DNA of 64,000 nucleotides, from NCBI GenBank assembly GCA_910586255.1, contig CAJUHR010000019.1, forward strand, positions 1 to 64,000, written 5' to 3'. The stretch comes from an uncultured Lachnospiraceae bacterium (lineage in GTDB: Bacteria; Bacillota; Clostridia; Lachnospirales; Lachnospiraceae). The notes below the pieces were generated by a model, which ran no database searches, was not told where the DNA came from, and worked only from the letters and a program-made list of their open reading frames with translations. Positions 1 through 8,256 of this stretch are shown one piece after another. A program made the translations under genes and the position numbers. The stretch's first letter is position 1. Each line of letters begins with the position of its first letter.

Positions 1-13
1 CCGGCTTATAGCC

Positions 14-332
14 ATGTTCGATTCCTACTGCAAAGAGGTGTCGAGGAATTATATCAAAGATTTGGTGCGTAAGAATGAACGCCGGGGCAAATACGTTTCC
101 CATGAACCGGCAGACTATCTGCTTGGATTATTAGGCCATGAGGATGCCTACCCTTCTCATGCCTTCACGCTGGAGGTGGACGGGTATGCCTGCATGGTCG
201 AAAACGAGACTTCATACTATGCGCTTATCCCTGAAAGAGCGGCAGCGGGCGTTCCGGGCGGTAAGGGACTATTATGGAGAAAAACCAACAGACAATGCAA
301 TTAACAGTGGCACTGATCCGCCGGTCGGTTAA
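14..332 (+). pseudogene. Sigma-70-like conjugative-element regulator, frameshifted
   Basis: The first frame (from ATG 14) begins MFDSYCKEVSRNYIKD and reaches ETSYYALI. Its N-terminus resembles the small sigma-70-like regulators (ORF7-type) of Tn916-like conjugative elements. In such proteins I expect ALxSLxERQR next. Here SLKERQRAFRAVRDYY occurs in the neighbouring frame, starting near base 223, so one base seems to be missing around 222-226. The second frame stops at 332 without the usual C-terminal helix-turn-helix, so the gene is both frameshifted and short. A sequencing error would explain the shift but not the missing C-terminus. It overlaps the start of the next small gene, as these pairs often do. 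Family identity is by memory of motif style only. Confidence 0.42.
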
Positions 333-597
333 TGGGGAGCGGGAGGCGCAGGATGAGCTGCTGCGCATCTATGAGTCCTTCCATGATTCGCTCCTGGCCT
401 ATGCGGAGGCAGGGATGGACGGATGTATCCACCACGAAACGAGGGAGGACTGGAAGTCCATGGTGCAGATGGAGTGCCAGTGGATTTACAGACATCTTAT
501 GGAACTGCAAAGGGAAGGGAGCCTTACTCAGTACGATGTCTCCGAGTTAAGGCTGCTTATAGAAATGCTTCTTGATTATATTGCGGCGAAGAAGTGA
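274..597 (+). CDS. Small ORF8-like protein of an integrative element
   Basis: This is a 107-residue acidic, helical protein (VNGEREAQDELLRIYESFHDSLLAYA near the N-terminus) with no membrane segment or cysteine motif. It follows the broken sigma-like gene with overlapping frames, the arrangement of the ORF7/ORF8 regulatory pair in Tn916-family elements, where the second protein has a helix-turn-helix-like domain. The ribosome-binding site before ATG 274 is poor. ATG 298 is an alternative start but has no better site. The function is not established and assignment rests mainly on context. Confidence 0.5.
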   Translation: MEKNQQTMQLTVALIRRSVNGEREAQDELLRIYESFHDSLLAYAEAGMDGCIHHETREDWKSMVQMECQWIYRHLMELQREGSLTQYDVSELRLLIEMLLDYIAAKK

Positions 598-712
598 TCT
601 TAGTTATGAGTGGAAGAGTTCTTGAACATGACATGGAAAGGGCTAAAAGAGGATAGAATGCACGGACGTGGGCAAGAACGCAGAGAAACCAGAGTGGGTT
701 TTTGATATTGTC

Positions 713-742
713 TTGCCACAAACACAAGTTTTATGGTAAGAT
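713..742 (+). promoter_or_regulatory. Possible sigma-A promoter for the AAA-ATPase gene
   Basis: TTGCCA (713-718), an 18-base spacer and TAAGAT (737-742) lie 100 bases before the ATPase gene. The rest of 598-842 shows no gene. Confidence 0.35.
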
Positions 743-842
743 GAAACCAGAAATAGCATACAGGTGAGAATACCCGTCCAAGGGAGATATGACAAGAACC
801 AGTCCGGGGAGAATTGGAGTGCCAGAGCGGGAGGTAGAACTT

Positions 843-2420
843 ATGGGGCTGTATCTGAATCCGGGAAACGAAGCGTTCCGGCAGGCAGTGACTGATGACA
901 TTTACATTGATAAGACAAAGTTAATTGCCCTCATAAACCAGAGGATCAATCGATCAAGAGTAAAATATATCTGCGTAAGCCGCCCCCGCCGTTTTGGAAA
1001 GTCTATGGCAGCGGATATGCTTGCTGCCTATTATGGGAAGGGCTGCGATTCCAGAGAATTGTTTGCAGGCAGAAAAATTGAAAAAGAAGAGTCTTTTCCG
1101 ACACATTTAAACCGGCATAATGTAATACGGCTGGATATTCAGCGTTTCCTCTTTGACGAATCACATCTTGATATTTTTATCGACAAGATACAGGAAGCAG
1201 TGATCCGGGAACTGGAGGCGGAATATGGGGGTTGCTTTGTCGCGGATCAATATGGACTGCCTGGCGTGTTAGGGCAAATATACGCTCATACAAAAGAAGG
1301 ATTTATATTTATTATTGATGAATGGGACTGCGTGTTTCGGTTCGCGAAAGCGCGGCAGGAGATACAAAAAGGTTATCTGGATTTCCTCCGAGGGCTTTTT
1401 AAGGGCGCGGAATATGTGGAACTGGCGTATATGACCGGGATACTCCCTGTTAAAAAATATGGAGAACACTCCGCTATTAATATTTTTAAGGAATATTCCA
1501 TGCTAAATCCAGGGTCCTTTGCGGAATACTTCGGTTTTACGGAAGAGGAAGTAAAAAGTCTTTGCAGGAAGTATGGCATAGACTATGGAAAGACAAGGGA
1601 ATGGTATGACGGCTATCTGATTGGAGATTTTCATATTTACAACCCTCAGGCTGTAACAGAACTGATGGACAGCGGAGCCTTTCGGAGTTATTGGACCGGG
1701 ACGGAGACATATGAGGCTTTAAAGATTTATATTGACATGAATTTTGACGGATTAAAGGAATCAATCATTGGTATGCTCAGTGATGTGCGCTGCGAAATCG
1801 ACCCGTCAACCAGCCAAAATGATATGACGACTTTTAAAAGTAAAGATGATGTGCTTACGTTGCTGCTGCACCTTGGATATCTGTCCTTTGATGAAAAGAC
1901 TTCAGAAGTATTTATCCCGAACCAGGAGATTGCCAGAGAGTTTATGAGGTCCGTAAAAGCAGGAGGATGGGATGGACTTGTACAGGCGCTTCGGCGTTCG
2001 GACGGACTGCTTCAAAAAACCTGGGAACTGGATGGGGAAGCAGTTGCCCAGGGAGTGGCCGCAATTCACAACGAGACGGCCTCCATGCTCAAATACAACA
2101 ATGAGAATTCTCTTACCTGCACGGTTCTGATGGCATATTACAGCGCAAAAGCTTATTATATGAATCCGCTTCTGGAACTGCCATCTGGAAAAGGCTTTGC
2201 GGATGTGGCGTATCTGCCCAAGCGGGGTATGGACAGACCAGCCTTGGTAGTGGAATTGAAGTGGAATCAATCAGCCAAAGGAGCGATAGCTCAGATTAAG
2301 GATAAACAGTATATAGACTGGCTGGAGGGGTATACAGGGAAGATCCTGCTGGTAGGAATCAATTATGACAAGAAAAAGGGCCATACTTGTGTGATTGAGG
2401 AATATAAAAAGAACAAATAG
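843..2420 (+). CDS. AAA-ATPase-like / PD-(D/E)XK nuclease family protein
   Basis: A 525-residue protein of the AAA-ATPase_like plus PDDEXK_9 architecture, abundant in gut Firmicutes and Bacteroidetes. The N-terminal AAA module has a Walker A-like SRPRRFGKSM and a Walker B FIFIIDEWD. The C-terminal nuclease-like fold has FADVAYLP followed by ALVVELKWNQ (the D...ExK pattern). The family is often multi-copy; roles in DNA processing or defence have been suggested, but no function is established. I chose ATG 843 over the in-frame ATG 789 because GGGAGG stands 7-8 bases upstream and because MGLYLNPGNEAFRQAV matches how such proteins begin. It stands alone, inside what appears to be the end of an integrative element, so it is probably cargo. 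Confidence 0.85.
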   Translation: MGLYLNPGNEAFRQAVTDDIYIDKTKLIALINQRINRSRVKYICVSRPRRFGKSMAADMLAAYYGKGCDSRELFAGRKIEKEESFPTHLNRHNVIRLDIQRFLFDESHLDIFIDKIQEAVIRELEAEYGGCFVADQYGLPGVLGQIYAHTKEGFIFIIDEWDCVFRFAKARQEIQKGYLDFLRGLFKGAEYVELAYMTGILPVKKYGEHSAINIFKEYSMLNPGSFAEYFGFTEEEVKSLCRKYGIDYGKTREWYDGYLIGDFHIYNPQAVTELMDSGAFRSYWTGTETYEALKIYIDMNFDGLKESIIGMLSDVRCEIDPSTSQNDMTTFKSKDDVLTLLLHLGYLSFDEKTSEVFIPNQEIAREFMRSVKAGGWDGLVQALRRSDGLLQKTWELDGEAVAQGVAAIHNETASMLKYNNENSLTCTVLMAYYSAKAYYMNPLLELPSGKGFADVAYLPKRGMDRPALVVELKWNQSAKGAIAQIKDKQYIDWLEGYTGKILLVGINYDKKKGHTCVIEEYKKNK

Positions 2421-2748
2421 TCAATATCTTGCATGATATATGGTTACATGATGATAATTCTTATGATTATGTTGGATTGGCATAGTGTACGCTGCTGGGA
2501 GACATCATGTTGGAATTTTTGTCCTGCCTAAAATCTGGAAAAATGATAGTTCTTAATGGATGAATACGTTTGAAAAAGATGGAGACAGGCGACTATCATA
2601 AAAATCCAAAGAATACTATTTTTTTAAAAAATATTGCGAAGTGGGGGAAAATGTGCTATATTGTGGGGGAAAAGAAAAAGAAATTCTGATGCATGATCAT
2701 TGCCCATTTCCCCCCGCAAATACAAGAAAAATATAATAAACGGCATAA
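2421..2748. other. Non-coding end of the integrative element
   Basis: No convincing gene is seen on either strand. It is AT-rich, with a poly-T/A stretch near 2618-2632. The antisense reading frame that crosses it is a known artefact over tRNA sequence. Confidence 0.5.
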
Positions 2749-2793
2749 GCATTCGTAATGCGTGGGTCGCCGGTTCGAGTCCGGCCGGGAGCT
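2749..2793 (+). other. 3' fragment of a tRNA-Thr(CGU) gene; probable attachment site
   Basis: The anticodon loop TTCGTAA (anticodon CGT), variable loop GGGTC, T-arm GCCGG-TTCGAGT-CCGGC (2769-2785), acceptor strand CGGGAGC and a T discriminator are all present in order. No D-arm or 5' acceptor strand precedes them, and the 5' side of the anticodon stem already mismatches (AAGCA against TGCGT). This is the expected remnant when an element integrates into a tRNA 3' end: the intact gene would lie at the other end of the element, outside the window to the left. The chromosome resumes to the right. Confidence 0.75.
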
Positions 2794-2816
2794 TTGGGAA
2801 TAAGTGCTTTAATGAC

Positions 2817-2850
2817 AAAAGGCGCATGCTTATACAGGCATGCGCCTTTT
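2817..2850 (+). terminator. Rho-independent (bidirectional) terminator
   Basis: A perfect 9-bp stem GGCGCATGC / GCATGCGCC (2821-2829, 2838-2846) with an 8-base loop, flanked by AAAA and TTTT. It probably belonged to the tRNA gene and also ends the lacI-type gene arriving from the right. Confidence 0.8.
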
Positions 2851-2878
2851 GTTTGTTAATATGCCAAAGATACATATT

Positions 2879-3922
2879 TTAGACGGGCACAGACCGTTCC
2901 GTTGTCTCCCTGCGGAACAGCACCGGGGTTATGATTTTGTGGATGGGATGCTCCAGAGGAACGGGATTTCTCTTTTTTCGTTCGTTCATCTGGTTCACAA
3001 GGAGTGAGGTGGCCTCGTAGGCAAGCTTGTCAATCTGCTGGCCTATGGTGCTGATGGGGAGAACGGCCTCTCTGGATATGGGGGAATTGTCAAAGCCCAC
3101 AATCAGATAATCATCCGGCAGTTGTCCGAACTGACGAATCAGAAGGTTCAGCAGAACATTGGCATGGGTGTCATTGGAGACAAAGATCCCCTTTTTTTTG
3201 CCGGCATAGCAGGAGCTGAGATGTTCTAATATGGTGACGAACTGAGGTCCGGCGGACTCGTAGGAGTGGCCGAACTCCCTCAGGATAATCTCATGGGCCA
3301 GATTATACTCTGTGCAGAAATCAGAGAATCCCCGGATACGGCCATAGGCCGGAATTTTTTCCGATGTGGGGGAATTGATATGGATGAAGACATCACAGCG
3401 GTGCCGGGCCAAAAGGCCGGTAGCCTGGTATCCGCCCATATAGTTGTCCGTGTTAACGCTGGAGATGTATTCATCCTCCCGCTCAATGGTGACAATGGGT
3501 ATGGGAAGGCCGGCCAGTTCTTTGGAGGGAATGGTATGGCTTAAAATAATCATGCCCTCAATCTTGTAGGATAAAAGCTCCTGGATATAGTTCCGCTCTG
3601 TCTCCTCGTCCTTGTTGCCGATAAATACAAGAAACTTATAGCCAAAGGTCTCGTAGGTGGATAAAATCTGGTTCAGCATTTCGGAATAGTAGTGGTGGTA
3701 GAGGTCGGGGATGATGATGCCCACAAACTCTGTTTTTCCGTTGGCCAGGATTCGGGCCACTTTATTTTCTTTATAGTTTAATTTTATAAGTGCGTCAGCG
3801 ATAATCTGCTGGTTTTCCAGAGTGAGAGAGTCGGGATTGTTAAAATACCGGGATATGGTGGTTTTGGAAAAATTCGTGTATTTTGCAATGTCGCTGAAGG
3901 TAACGCTTTTTTTTGGTGCCAT
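2879..3922 (-). CDS. LacI-family transcriptional regulator
   Basis: A 347-residue repressor. The N-terminal helix-turn-helix (VTFSDIAKYTNFSKTTISRYFN) and hinge helix (KVARILANGK) are followed by a periplasmic-binding-protein-like sugar domain beginning VGIIIPDLYHHYY, with VSTIGQQIDKLAYEA near its end. It diverges from a sugar ABC importer starting at 4333. A palindrome of LacI type lies in its own upstream region (4049-4058) and three more lie over the importer's promoter-proximal region, so autoregulation and control of the importer by a sugar ligand are likely. The ligand cannot be told. The start at 3922 has a weak purine-rich ribosome-binding site and is conventional for the family. Confidence 0.93.
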   Translation of the reverse strand: MAPKKSVTFSDIAKYTNFSKTTISRYFNNPDSLTLENQQIIADALIKLNYKENKVARILANGKTEFVGIIIPDLYHHYYSEMLNQILSTYETFGYKFLVFIGNKDEETERNYIQELLSYKIEGMIILSHTIPSKELAGLPIPIVTIEREDEYISSVNTDNYMGGYQATGLLARHRCDVFIHINSPTSEKIPAYGRIRGFSDFCTEYNLAHEIILREFGHSYESAGPQFVTILEHLSSCYAGKKKGIFVSNDTHANVLLNLLIRQFGQLPDDYLIVGFDNSPISREAVLPISTIGQQIDKLAYEATSLLVNQMNERKKRNPVPLEHPIHKIITPVLFRRETTERSVPV

Positions 3923-4048
3923 GGATGGAGCCTCTCTTTATGGATAAAATCAGTTTCCCGCGCCGTTTTTGCTGTGCATAAACGCAGAATCTGTCTCTCA
4001 AAAATCATTTATTATAGTATATCAGAAACCTTTGTACAGCACAAGAGA

Positions 4049-4058
4049 TAATCGGTTA
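4049..4058. promoter_or_regulatory. Operator-like site upstream of the lacI-type gene
   Basis: TAATCGGTTA differs by one base from the perfect palindrome TAACCGGTTA found at 4219. It lies upstream of the divergent regulator gene, which may therefore control itself. Confidence 0.45.
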
Positions 4059-4123
4059 TGTGAACAGTAACTATCCGGTGATGGCTCAGACAGCAGACAA
4101 GAAGATATCATAGGGAGCAAAAT

Positions 4124-4144
4124 ACCTTTTGACTCTAATATCAT
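4124..4144. repeat. Dispersed intergenic repeat, copy A
   Basis: ACCTTTTGACTCT followed by AATATCAT. The same 21-base pattern recurs at 15370-15390 and 22754-22774. Here it is flanked by direct copies of ATATCATAG (4104-4112 and 4138-4146). Confidence 0.5.
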
Positions 4145-4177
4145 AGAATAATAGTAAGAGATACTTTAAAAATACAG

Positions 4178-4206
4178 TTGACGGAACAAGAATCATGTGG
4201 TATTAT
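4178..4206 (+). promoter_or_regulatory. Sigma-A promoter of the LacI-controlled ABC operon
   Basis: TTGACG (4178-4183), a 17-base spacer and TATTAT (4201-4206). Transcription would begin near 4213, just before the operator array. Confidence 0.7.
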
Positions 4207-4218
4207 AAACACATAAAA

Positions 4219-4254
4219 TAACCGGTTACTTAACTAGTTACGTAACTAGTTACT
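4219..4254. promoter_or_regulatory. Three tandem 12-bp LacI-type operators
   Basis: TAACCGGTTACT, TAACTAGTTACG and TAACTAGTTACT follow one another with no gap. Each begins with a self-complementary decamer TAACYRGTTA. The second and third together make a perfect 22-bp palindrome (4231-4252). They occupy about +6 to +42 of the promoter at 4178-4206, a position that would block transcription when bound. A further imperfect hairpin (about 4281-4310) precedes the ribosome-binding site. Confidence 0.72.
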
Positions 4255-4332
4255 CAATTGATTATTTCCGGAAGAAATGAAAGATGCTTCAGAGGTAAAG
4301 ACCTGAAAGCATATAAAAAGGAGGAATGAGCA

Positions 4333-5703
4333 ATGAAAAGAAAAGCGGCATCATGTATTTTGCTGGGGCTCTCCCTGGCGCTTGTGTCAGCAGGTCTTAC
4401 AGGCTGCAGATTCGGCTTTGCAAGCGATCCGGACGATCCCAATGAGCAGGTCGCGGAGGAACCGATCGATACCTCGGTGGATACCTTCCAGTACGATGAC
4501 TCTCTGAGAGGGACGAAGATTACGCTCTTAAATTCCAAGGCGGAGATTCAGGTGGCCTTAGAGAAGATGGGGGCCGAGTATGAGAAGAAATCCGGGGTTC
4601 ACATTGATGTTATGCCGGTTACGGACGATTCGCCCTATACCCGGGTGGTCAGTCTCTACAACTCCGGCAATCCGCCGACCATATCCATTCTGGATACCAC
4701 GGATGTCATTGCCTTAGCGGAGGAGAAGGCGGCGGATTTAAGCAGCGAGCCGTGGACCGGGGAGGCAGAAGGGTATCTGACTGAGGTAAACGGAAAGGTA
4801 TACAGCCTGCCTCTGTGTATTGAGGGAAGAGGGATTATCTATAACAAGGCAGTGATTGAGGAGACCCTGGGGGAGCCTTTTGATCCTGAAAAGATTACCA
4901 CCTTGGGGGAATTTGAAGCACTTTTGGCCAGACTGGCCGGGGCAGGCATGGAGCGGCCTCTGTCTCTGGCAAAGGAGGACTGGTCCTTGGGCGCCCATCA
5001 TCTTCAGTACATATATGAGACCTATGACGGAACCTCCGAGGGAGCCGCGGAGGTGATTGACCAGATTAAGACAGGGACCTTGGACATGGCTTCCTACAAC
5101 AGGGTCAATGAATTTCTGGATGCCTTTGATGTGTTAAAGAAATATAATGTGTCTCTTAAGGATCCGCTGGGGGCCGACTATGACGAGATGGCCATTGACT
5201 TAGCGGACGGGAAGACAGCCTTTTGGTTCAACGGAAACTGGGCATGGCCCAACCTGGCAGAGGCGGGAGCAGAAAATGAGGACGAGTACGGATTCCTGCC
5301 CTATTTTTTGAATAATGACCCAGATGATTTTGTGAATCAGAGGATTCAGGGTTCTCCCTCCAAGCAGGTTATGCTGGACGGGCAGATGGCCACGGACAAA
5401 GAGCGGGCGGCGGCTAAGGAATTTTTGAACTGGATGGTTTACAGCGAGATCGGACAGCAGATGCTGGTGAAAACCTGCGACCTGATTCCGCCCTTTAAGA
5501 ATAATCCTTATGAGCCCGGGGATCCCTTAAGCCGGGATATTTATGAAAAGGTCCATGAGGGAAAGGCGTTTAATGCCTCAGCCATTGTGCCCAATGATCA
5601 CTGGTCCGTGCTGGGAGCGGCCATGCAGAAATATCTTGCAGGGCGCAGCGACAGGCAGGAGCTGATTGATTCCATCCAGAAGTACTGGGATGAACAGGAA
5701 TAA
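4333..5703 (+). CDS. ABC sugar importer, substrate-binding lipoprotein
   Basis: A 456-residue family 1 extracellular solute-binding protein. A lipoprotein signal peptide (MKRKAASCILLGLSLALVS) ends in the lipobox LTGC at about residue 25, followed by an acidic linker. The mature part has the usual alpha/beta binding fold (GTKITLLNSKAEIQVALEKM, then a ligand-binding region with FWFNGNWAWPNL). A strong AAGGAGG precedes ATG 4333. It is the first gene of an operon with two permeases and no ATPase, so an MsmX-type shared ATPase encoded elsewhere is expected. No glycosidase accompanies it, leaving the sugar unknown. Its promoter carries LacI-type operators. Confidence 0.93.
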   Translation: MKRKAASCILLGLSLALVSAGLTGCRFGFASDPDDPNEQVAEEPIDTSVDTFQYDDSLRGTKITLLNSKAEIQVALEKMGAEYEKKSGVHIDVMPVTDDSPYTRVVSLYNSGNPPTISILDTTDVIALAEEKAADLSSEPWTGEAEGYLTEVNGKVYSLPLCIEGRGIIYNKAVIEETLGEPFDPEKITTLGEFEALLARLAGAGMERPLSLAKEDWSLGAHHLQYIYETYDGTSEGAAEVIDQIKTGTLDMASYNRVNEFLDAFDVLKKYNVSLKDPLGADYDEMAIDLADGKTAFWFNGNWAWPNLAEAGAENEDEYGFLPYFLNNDPDDFVNQRIQGSPSKQVMLDGQMATDKERAAAKEFLNWMVYSEIGQQMLVKTCDLIPPFKNNPYEPGDPLSRDIYEKVHEGKAFNASAIVPNDHWSVLGAAMQKYLAGRSDRQELIDSIQKYWDEQE

Positions 5704-5730
5704 AAGAGAGGATAAAAGGAGGATAACCTT

Positions 5731-6603
5731 ATGAAATCTCAGAGTAACGGAAAGGATTTCTGTATGTTTGCACTGCCGGGGCTGTTCTGTTTTGTAGCGG
5801 TGATGATTGTCCCGTTCCTTTACGGCGTGTACCTGACCATGACCGACTGGAACGGCGTGTCCCGGGTGAAGAATTTTGTGGGGCTTACGAATTTTGGAGC
5901 CGTGGTGAAGGATGTGCAGTTTTGGACCTCCCTGCTGCTGACTTTTAAGTACGTGATTTTTGTGGTGGTGATTGTCAATGTGATGGCATTTGGCATTGCC
6001 TATCTTCTGACAAGGGGGATAAAGGGGCAGAATTTCTTTAGGGCAGGTTTTTTTACGCCGAATCTGATCGGCGGAATCGTGCTGGGATATATCTGGCAGT
6101 TTGTATTTTCAAGAGTGTTTGTGAGCATCGGGGATTCTACAGGCTGGAGCCTGTTTGAGGCATCCTGGCTTTCTGACCCGTCAAAGGCCTTTGCGGCGTT
6201 GGTGCTGGTGTCGGTCTGGCAGCTGTCCGGATATATGATCCTGATCTATGTTGCAGGATTTATGGGGCTCAGTGAGGATGTGATGGAGGCGGCCAGCATT
6301 GACGGCGCGTCAGGCTGGGTCAGGATGAGGCATATTATTATGCCGCTCATGATGTCGTCCGTGACCATCTGTTTGTTTCTCACCCTTTCCCGGGCATTTA
6401 TGGTTTATGATGTGAATCTGTCTCTGACAGCGGGGGCGCCCTACGGAACCACGGAGATGGCGGCCATGCATGTGTACGAAAAGGCATTTACGTCCCGGCA
6501 GTTTGGAGCGGGACAGGCGGAGGCTCTGGTGCTGTTTCTGATCACGGCCTGCATCAGCGGTATTCAGGTGTATCTGACAAAGAAGAAGGAGGTTGAGGCA
6601 TAA
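5731..6603 (+). CDS. ABC sugar importer, permease 1 (MalF/UgpA type)
   Basis: A 290-residue inner-membrane permease with six predicted membrane helices. The conserved EAA loop reads EAASIDGASGWVRMRHIIMPL, which contacts the ATPase. AGGAGG precedes ATG 5731, 27 bases after the binding-protein gene. It overlaps the next permease gene by one base (TAATG), consistent with translational coupling and a 1:1 permease heterodimer. Confidence 0.95.
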   Translation: MKSQSNGKDFCMFALPGLFCFVAVMIVPFLYGVYLTMTDWNGVSRVKNFVGLTNFGAVVKDVQFWTSLLLTFKYVIFVVVIVNVMAFGIAYLLTRGIKGQNFFRAGFFTPNLIGGIVLGYIWQFVFSRVFVSIGDSTGWSLFEASWLSDPSKAFAALVLVSVWQLSGYMILIYVAGFMGLSEDVMEAASIDGASGWVRMRHIIMPLMMSSVTICLFLTLSRAFMVYDVNLSLTAGAPYGTTEMAAMHVYEKAFTSRQFGAGQAEALVLFLITACISGIQVYLTKKKEVEA

Positions 6604-7463
6604 TGACGCAGACAACGGTTGGAGGAAAGAAGAAAAAGATAAACAATGCTCTGGCAATGGCCGGTCTTGTGGTTATATTTTTGGCTTACATGTTTCCCTT
6701 TGTCATGGTGGTGATTAACTCTCTTAAGCAGAAAAGAGATATTATCAAAAGCCCCTTTTCCTGGCTTTTTACCATCAAGGGCCTGTCCTTTGACAATTTT
6801 GTGAAGGCCTTTGTGCAGATGGATTTTTTGAATGCATTTAAAAATTCTCTGATTGTGACGGTTTCGGCCACGGCTTTGGTGACTATATTGGCGTCTATGC
6901 TGGCTTACTATATTGTCCGCCATAAAAACTGGGTTTCCAATATGGCCTTTGCCCTAATGGTTGCGTCCATGATTATTCCGTTTCAGGCAATTATGATTCC
7001 TCTGGTAAGTATTTACGGGGGGACCTTAAATATCCTGAACCACAGGGCCACGCTCATCTTTATGCATACAGGCTTTTCCATGGCTATGTCTGTGTTTATG
7101 TTCCATGGGTTTATCAATGGAAATATTCCTATCGCCCTGGAGGAGGCGGCCTATATTGACGGGTGCACCCATTGGCAGACATTTTTTCAGATTGTGTTCC
7201 CCCTTTTAAAGCCCATTATCTCCACTATGGTGATTTTAAACGCGCTGGCCTTCTGGAACGATTTCCTTTTGCCGTCCCTGGTGCTGACGGACAAGAAGCT
7301 TTTGACCCTGCCTCTGTCCACATACAGCTTTTACGGCACTTATTCCGCTGACTACGGTACCATCATGGCAGGGCTTTTGCTGTGTGTGATTCCGATTCTG
7401 GCTTTGTATATCGGGCTGCAGAAGCAGATTATCAACGGCGTGGTGTCGGGGGCTGTGAAGTAG
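6603..7463 (+). CDS. ABC sugar importer, permease 2 (MalG/UgpE type)
   Basis: A 286-residue permease with about six membrane helices and the EAA motif EEAAYIDGCTHWQTFFQIVFPLL. It forms the heterodimeric channel with the preceding permease. The start overlaps the upstream stop by one base. It is the last gene of the operon; a terminator follows at 7491. Confidence 0.95.
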   Translation: MTQTTVGGKKKKINNALAMAGLVVIFLAYMFPFVMVVINSLKQKRDIIKSPFSWLFTIKGLSFDNFVKAFVQMDFLNAFKNSLIVTVSATALVTILASMLAYYIVRHKNWVSNMAFALMVASMIIPFQAIMIPLVSIYGGTLNILNHRATLIFMHTGFSMAMSVFMFHGFINGNIPIALEEAAYIDGCTHWQTFFQIVFPLLKPIISTMVILNALAFWNDFLLPSLVLTDKKLLTLPLSTYSFYGTYSADYGTIMAGLLLCVIPILALYIGLQKQIINGVVSGAVK

Positions 7464-7490
7464 AAAAGAAAAAGCAGCCAAAATAAATTT

Positions 7491-7525
7491 AACCGCCTTG
7501 GTGAGTTTTGCACCTTGGCGGTTTT
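7491..7525 (+). terminator. Rho-independent terminator of the ABC operon
   Basis: AACCGCC (7491) pairs with GGCGGTT, then a TT/TT internal mismatch, then GGTG/CACC, then a T tract. It can also serve the converging gene from the right. Confidence 0.75.
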
Positions 7526-7542
7526 TCTTCCTCCACACTTAT

Positions 7543-8160
7543 TTACAATATATTTCCCTCTGTGGTTACTGTGACAACCTGACAGGGAATGGATTTTTTG
7601 CAGTTTTTTAAGGCCGTCATGACAGCATACTCCATCCCGCCGCAGCAGGGAACCTCCATGCGGACGACAGTTACATCCTTTATTTCATTAGCTCGAAAAA
7701 TTTCTGTCAGCTTTTCGCTGTAATCAATGTTGTCCAGCTTCGGACATCCGATTAAGGTTATTTTCCCTTTGATAAAATCCTGGTGAAAATCAGCATAGGC
7801 GTAGGCCGTACAGTCAGCGGCAACCAATAGCCGGGCCTGGCGGAAATATGGCGCGTTTATGGGAGCTAGCTTGATCTGGACAGGCCACTGTCTTAACTGG
7901 GAATCCGAAGCAGAGATGCTTTTCTCTTTTTTGCTTTTCAGGACGGCAGCTTGGTCATAGGCTTTTGCCTCTCTTTCCACAAATGAGATGGCATTTTCGG
8001 GACAGGCAGGCAGACAGTCTCCTAACCCGTCACAATAATCGTCACGCAGCAGCCGGGCCTTGCCGTCTACGATTTTGATGGCGCCCTCGTGGCATGCCTG
8101 GGCGCAAAGACCGCAGCCGTTGCATTTTTCTTCATCAATCTGAATAATCTTGCGAATCAT
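7543..8160 (-). CDS. 4Fe-4S dicluster ferredoxin-like protein
   Basis: A 205-residue cytoplasmic protein. Its N-terminus carries two ferredoxin motifs: CNGCGLCAQACHEGAI, and a second, altered one reading CDGLGDCLPACPENAI. The C-terminal half has further cysteines (GCPKLDN and the pair in VPCCGGMEYAV). It is divergent from a Crp/Fnr-type regulator, a pairing common in anaerobic Clostridia, where the two respond to redox or nitrosative stress. No enzyme activity can be assigned. The first CxxC spacing of the second motif is CxxxxxC, which may mean a 3Fe or unusual cluster. Confidence 0.85.
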   Translation of the reverse strand: MIRKIIQIDEEKCNGCGLCAQACHEGAIKIVDGKARLLRDDYCDGLGDCLPACPENAISFVEREAKAYDQAAVLKSKKEKSISASDSQLRQWPVQIKLAPINAPYFRQARLLVAADCTAYAYADFHQDFIKGKITLIGCPKLDNIDYSEKLTEIFRANEIKDVTVVRMEVPCCGGMEYAVMTALKNCKKSIPCQVVTVTTEGNIL

Positions 8161-8213
8161 TAATTTATCCTCCTATTGTCTGGGCATTATTGTTTACAGG
8201 ATAGTTGATAATC

Positions 8214-8242
8214 TTGACTTTACGCTGGCAGTGTACTATAAT
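8214..8242 (+). promoter_or_regulatory. Near-consensus sigma-A promoter of the Crp/Fnr-type gene
   Basis: TTGACT (8214-8219), exactly 17 bases, TATAAT (8237-8242). Transcription would begin near 8249. Confidence 0.85.
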
Positions 8243-8256
8243 CCGGAAGAAAAGTA

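Noticed and set aside
2624..2875. Minus-strand frame reading PAGLEPATHALRM
   Set aside because: This string is the usual artefact of translating a tRNA T-arm backwards; the real feature is the tRNA-Thr fragment.
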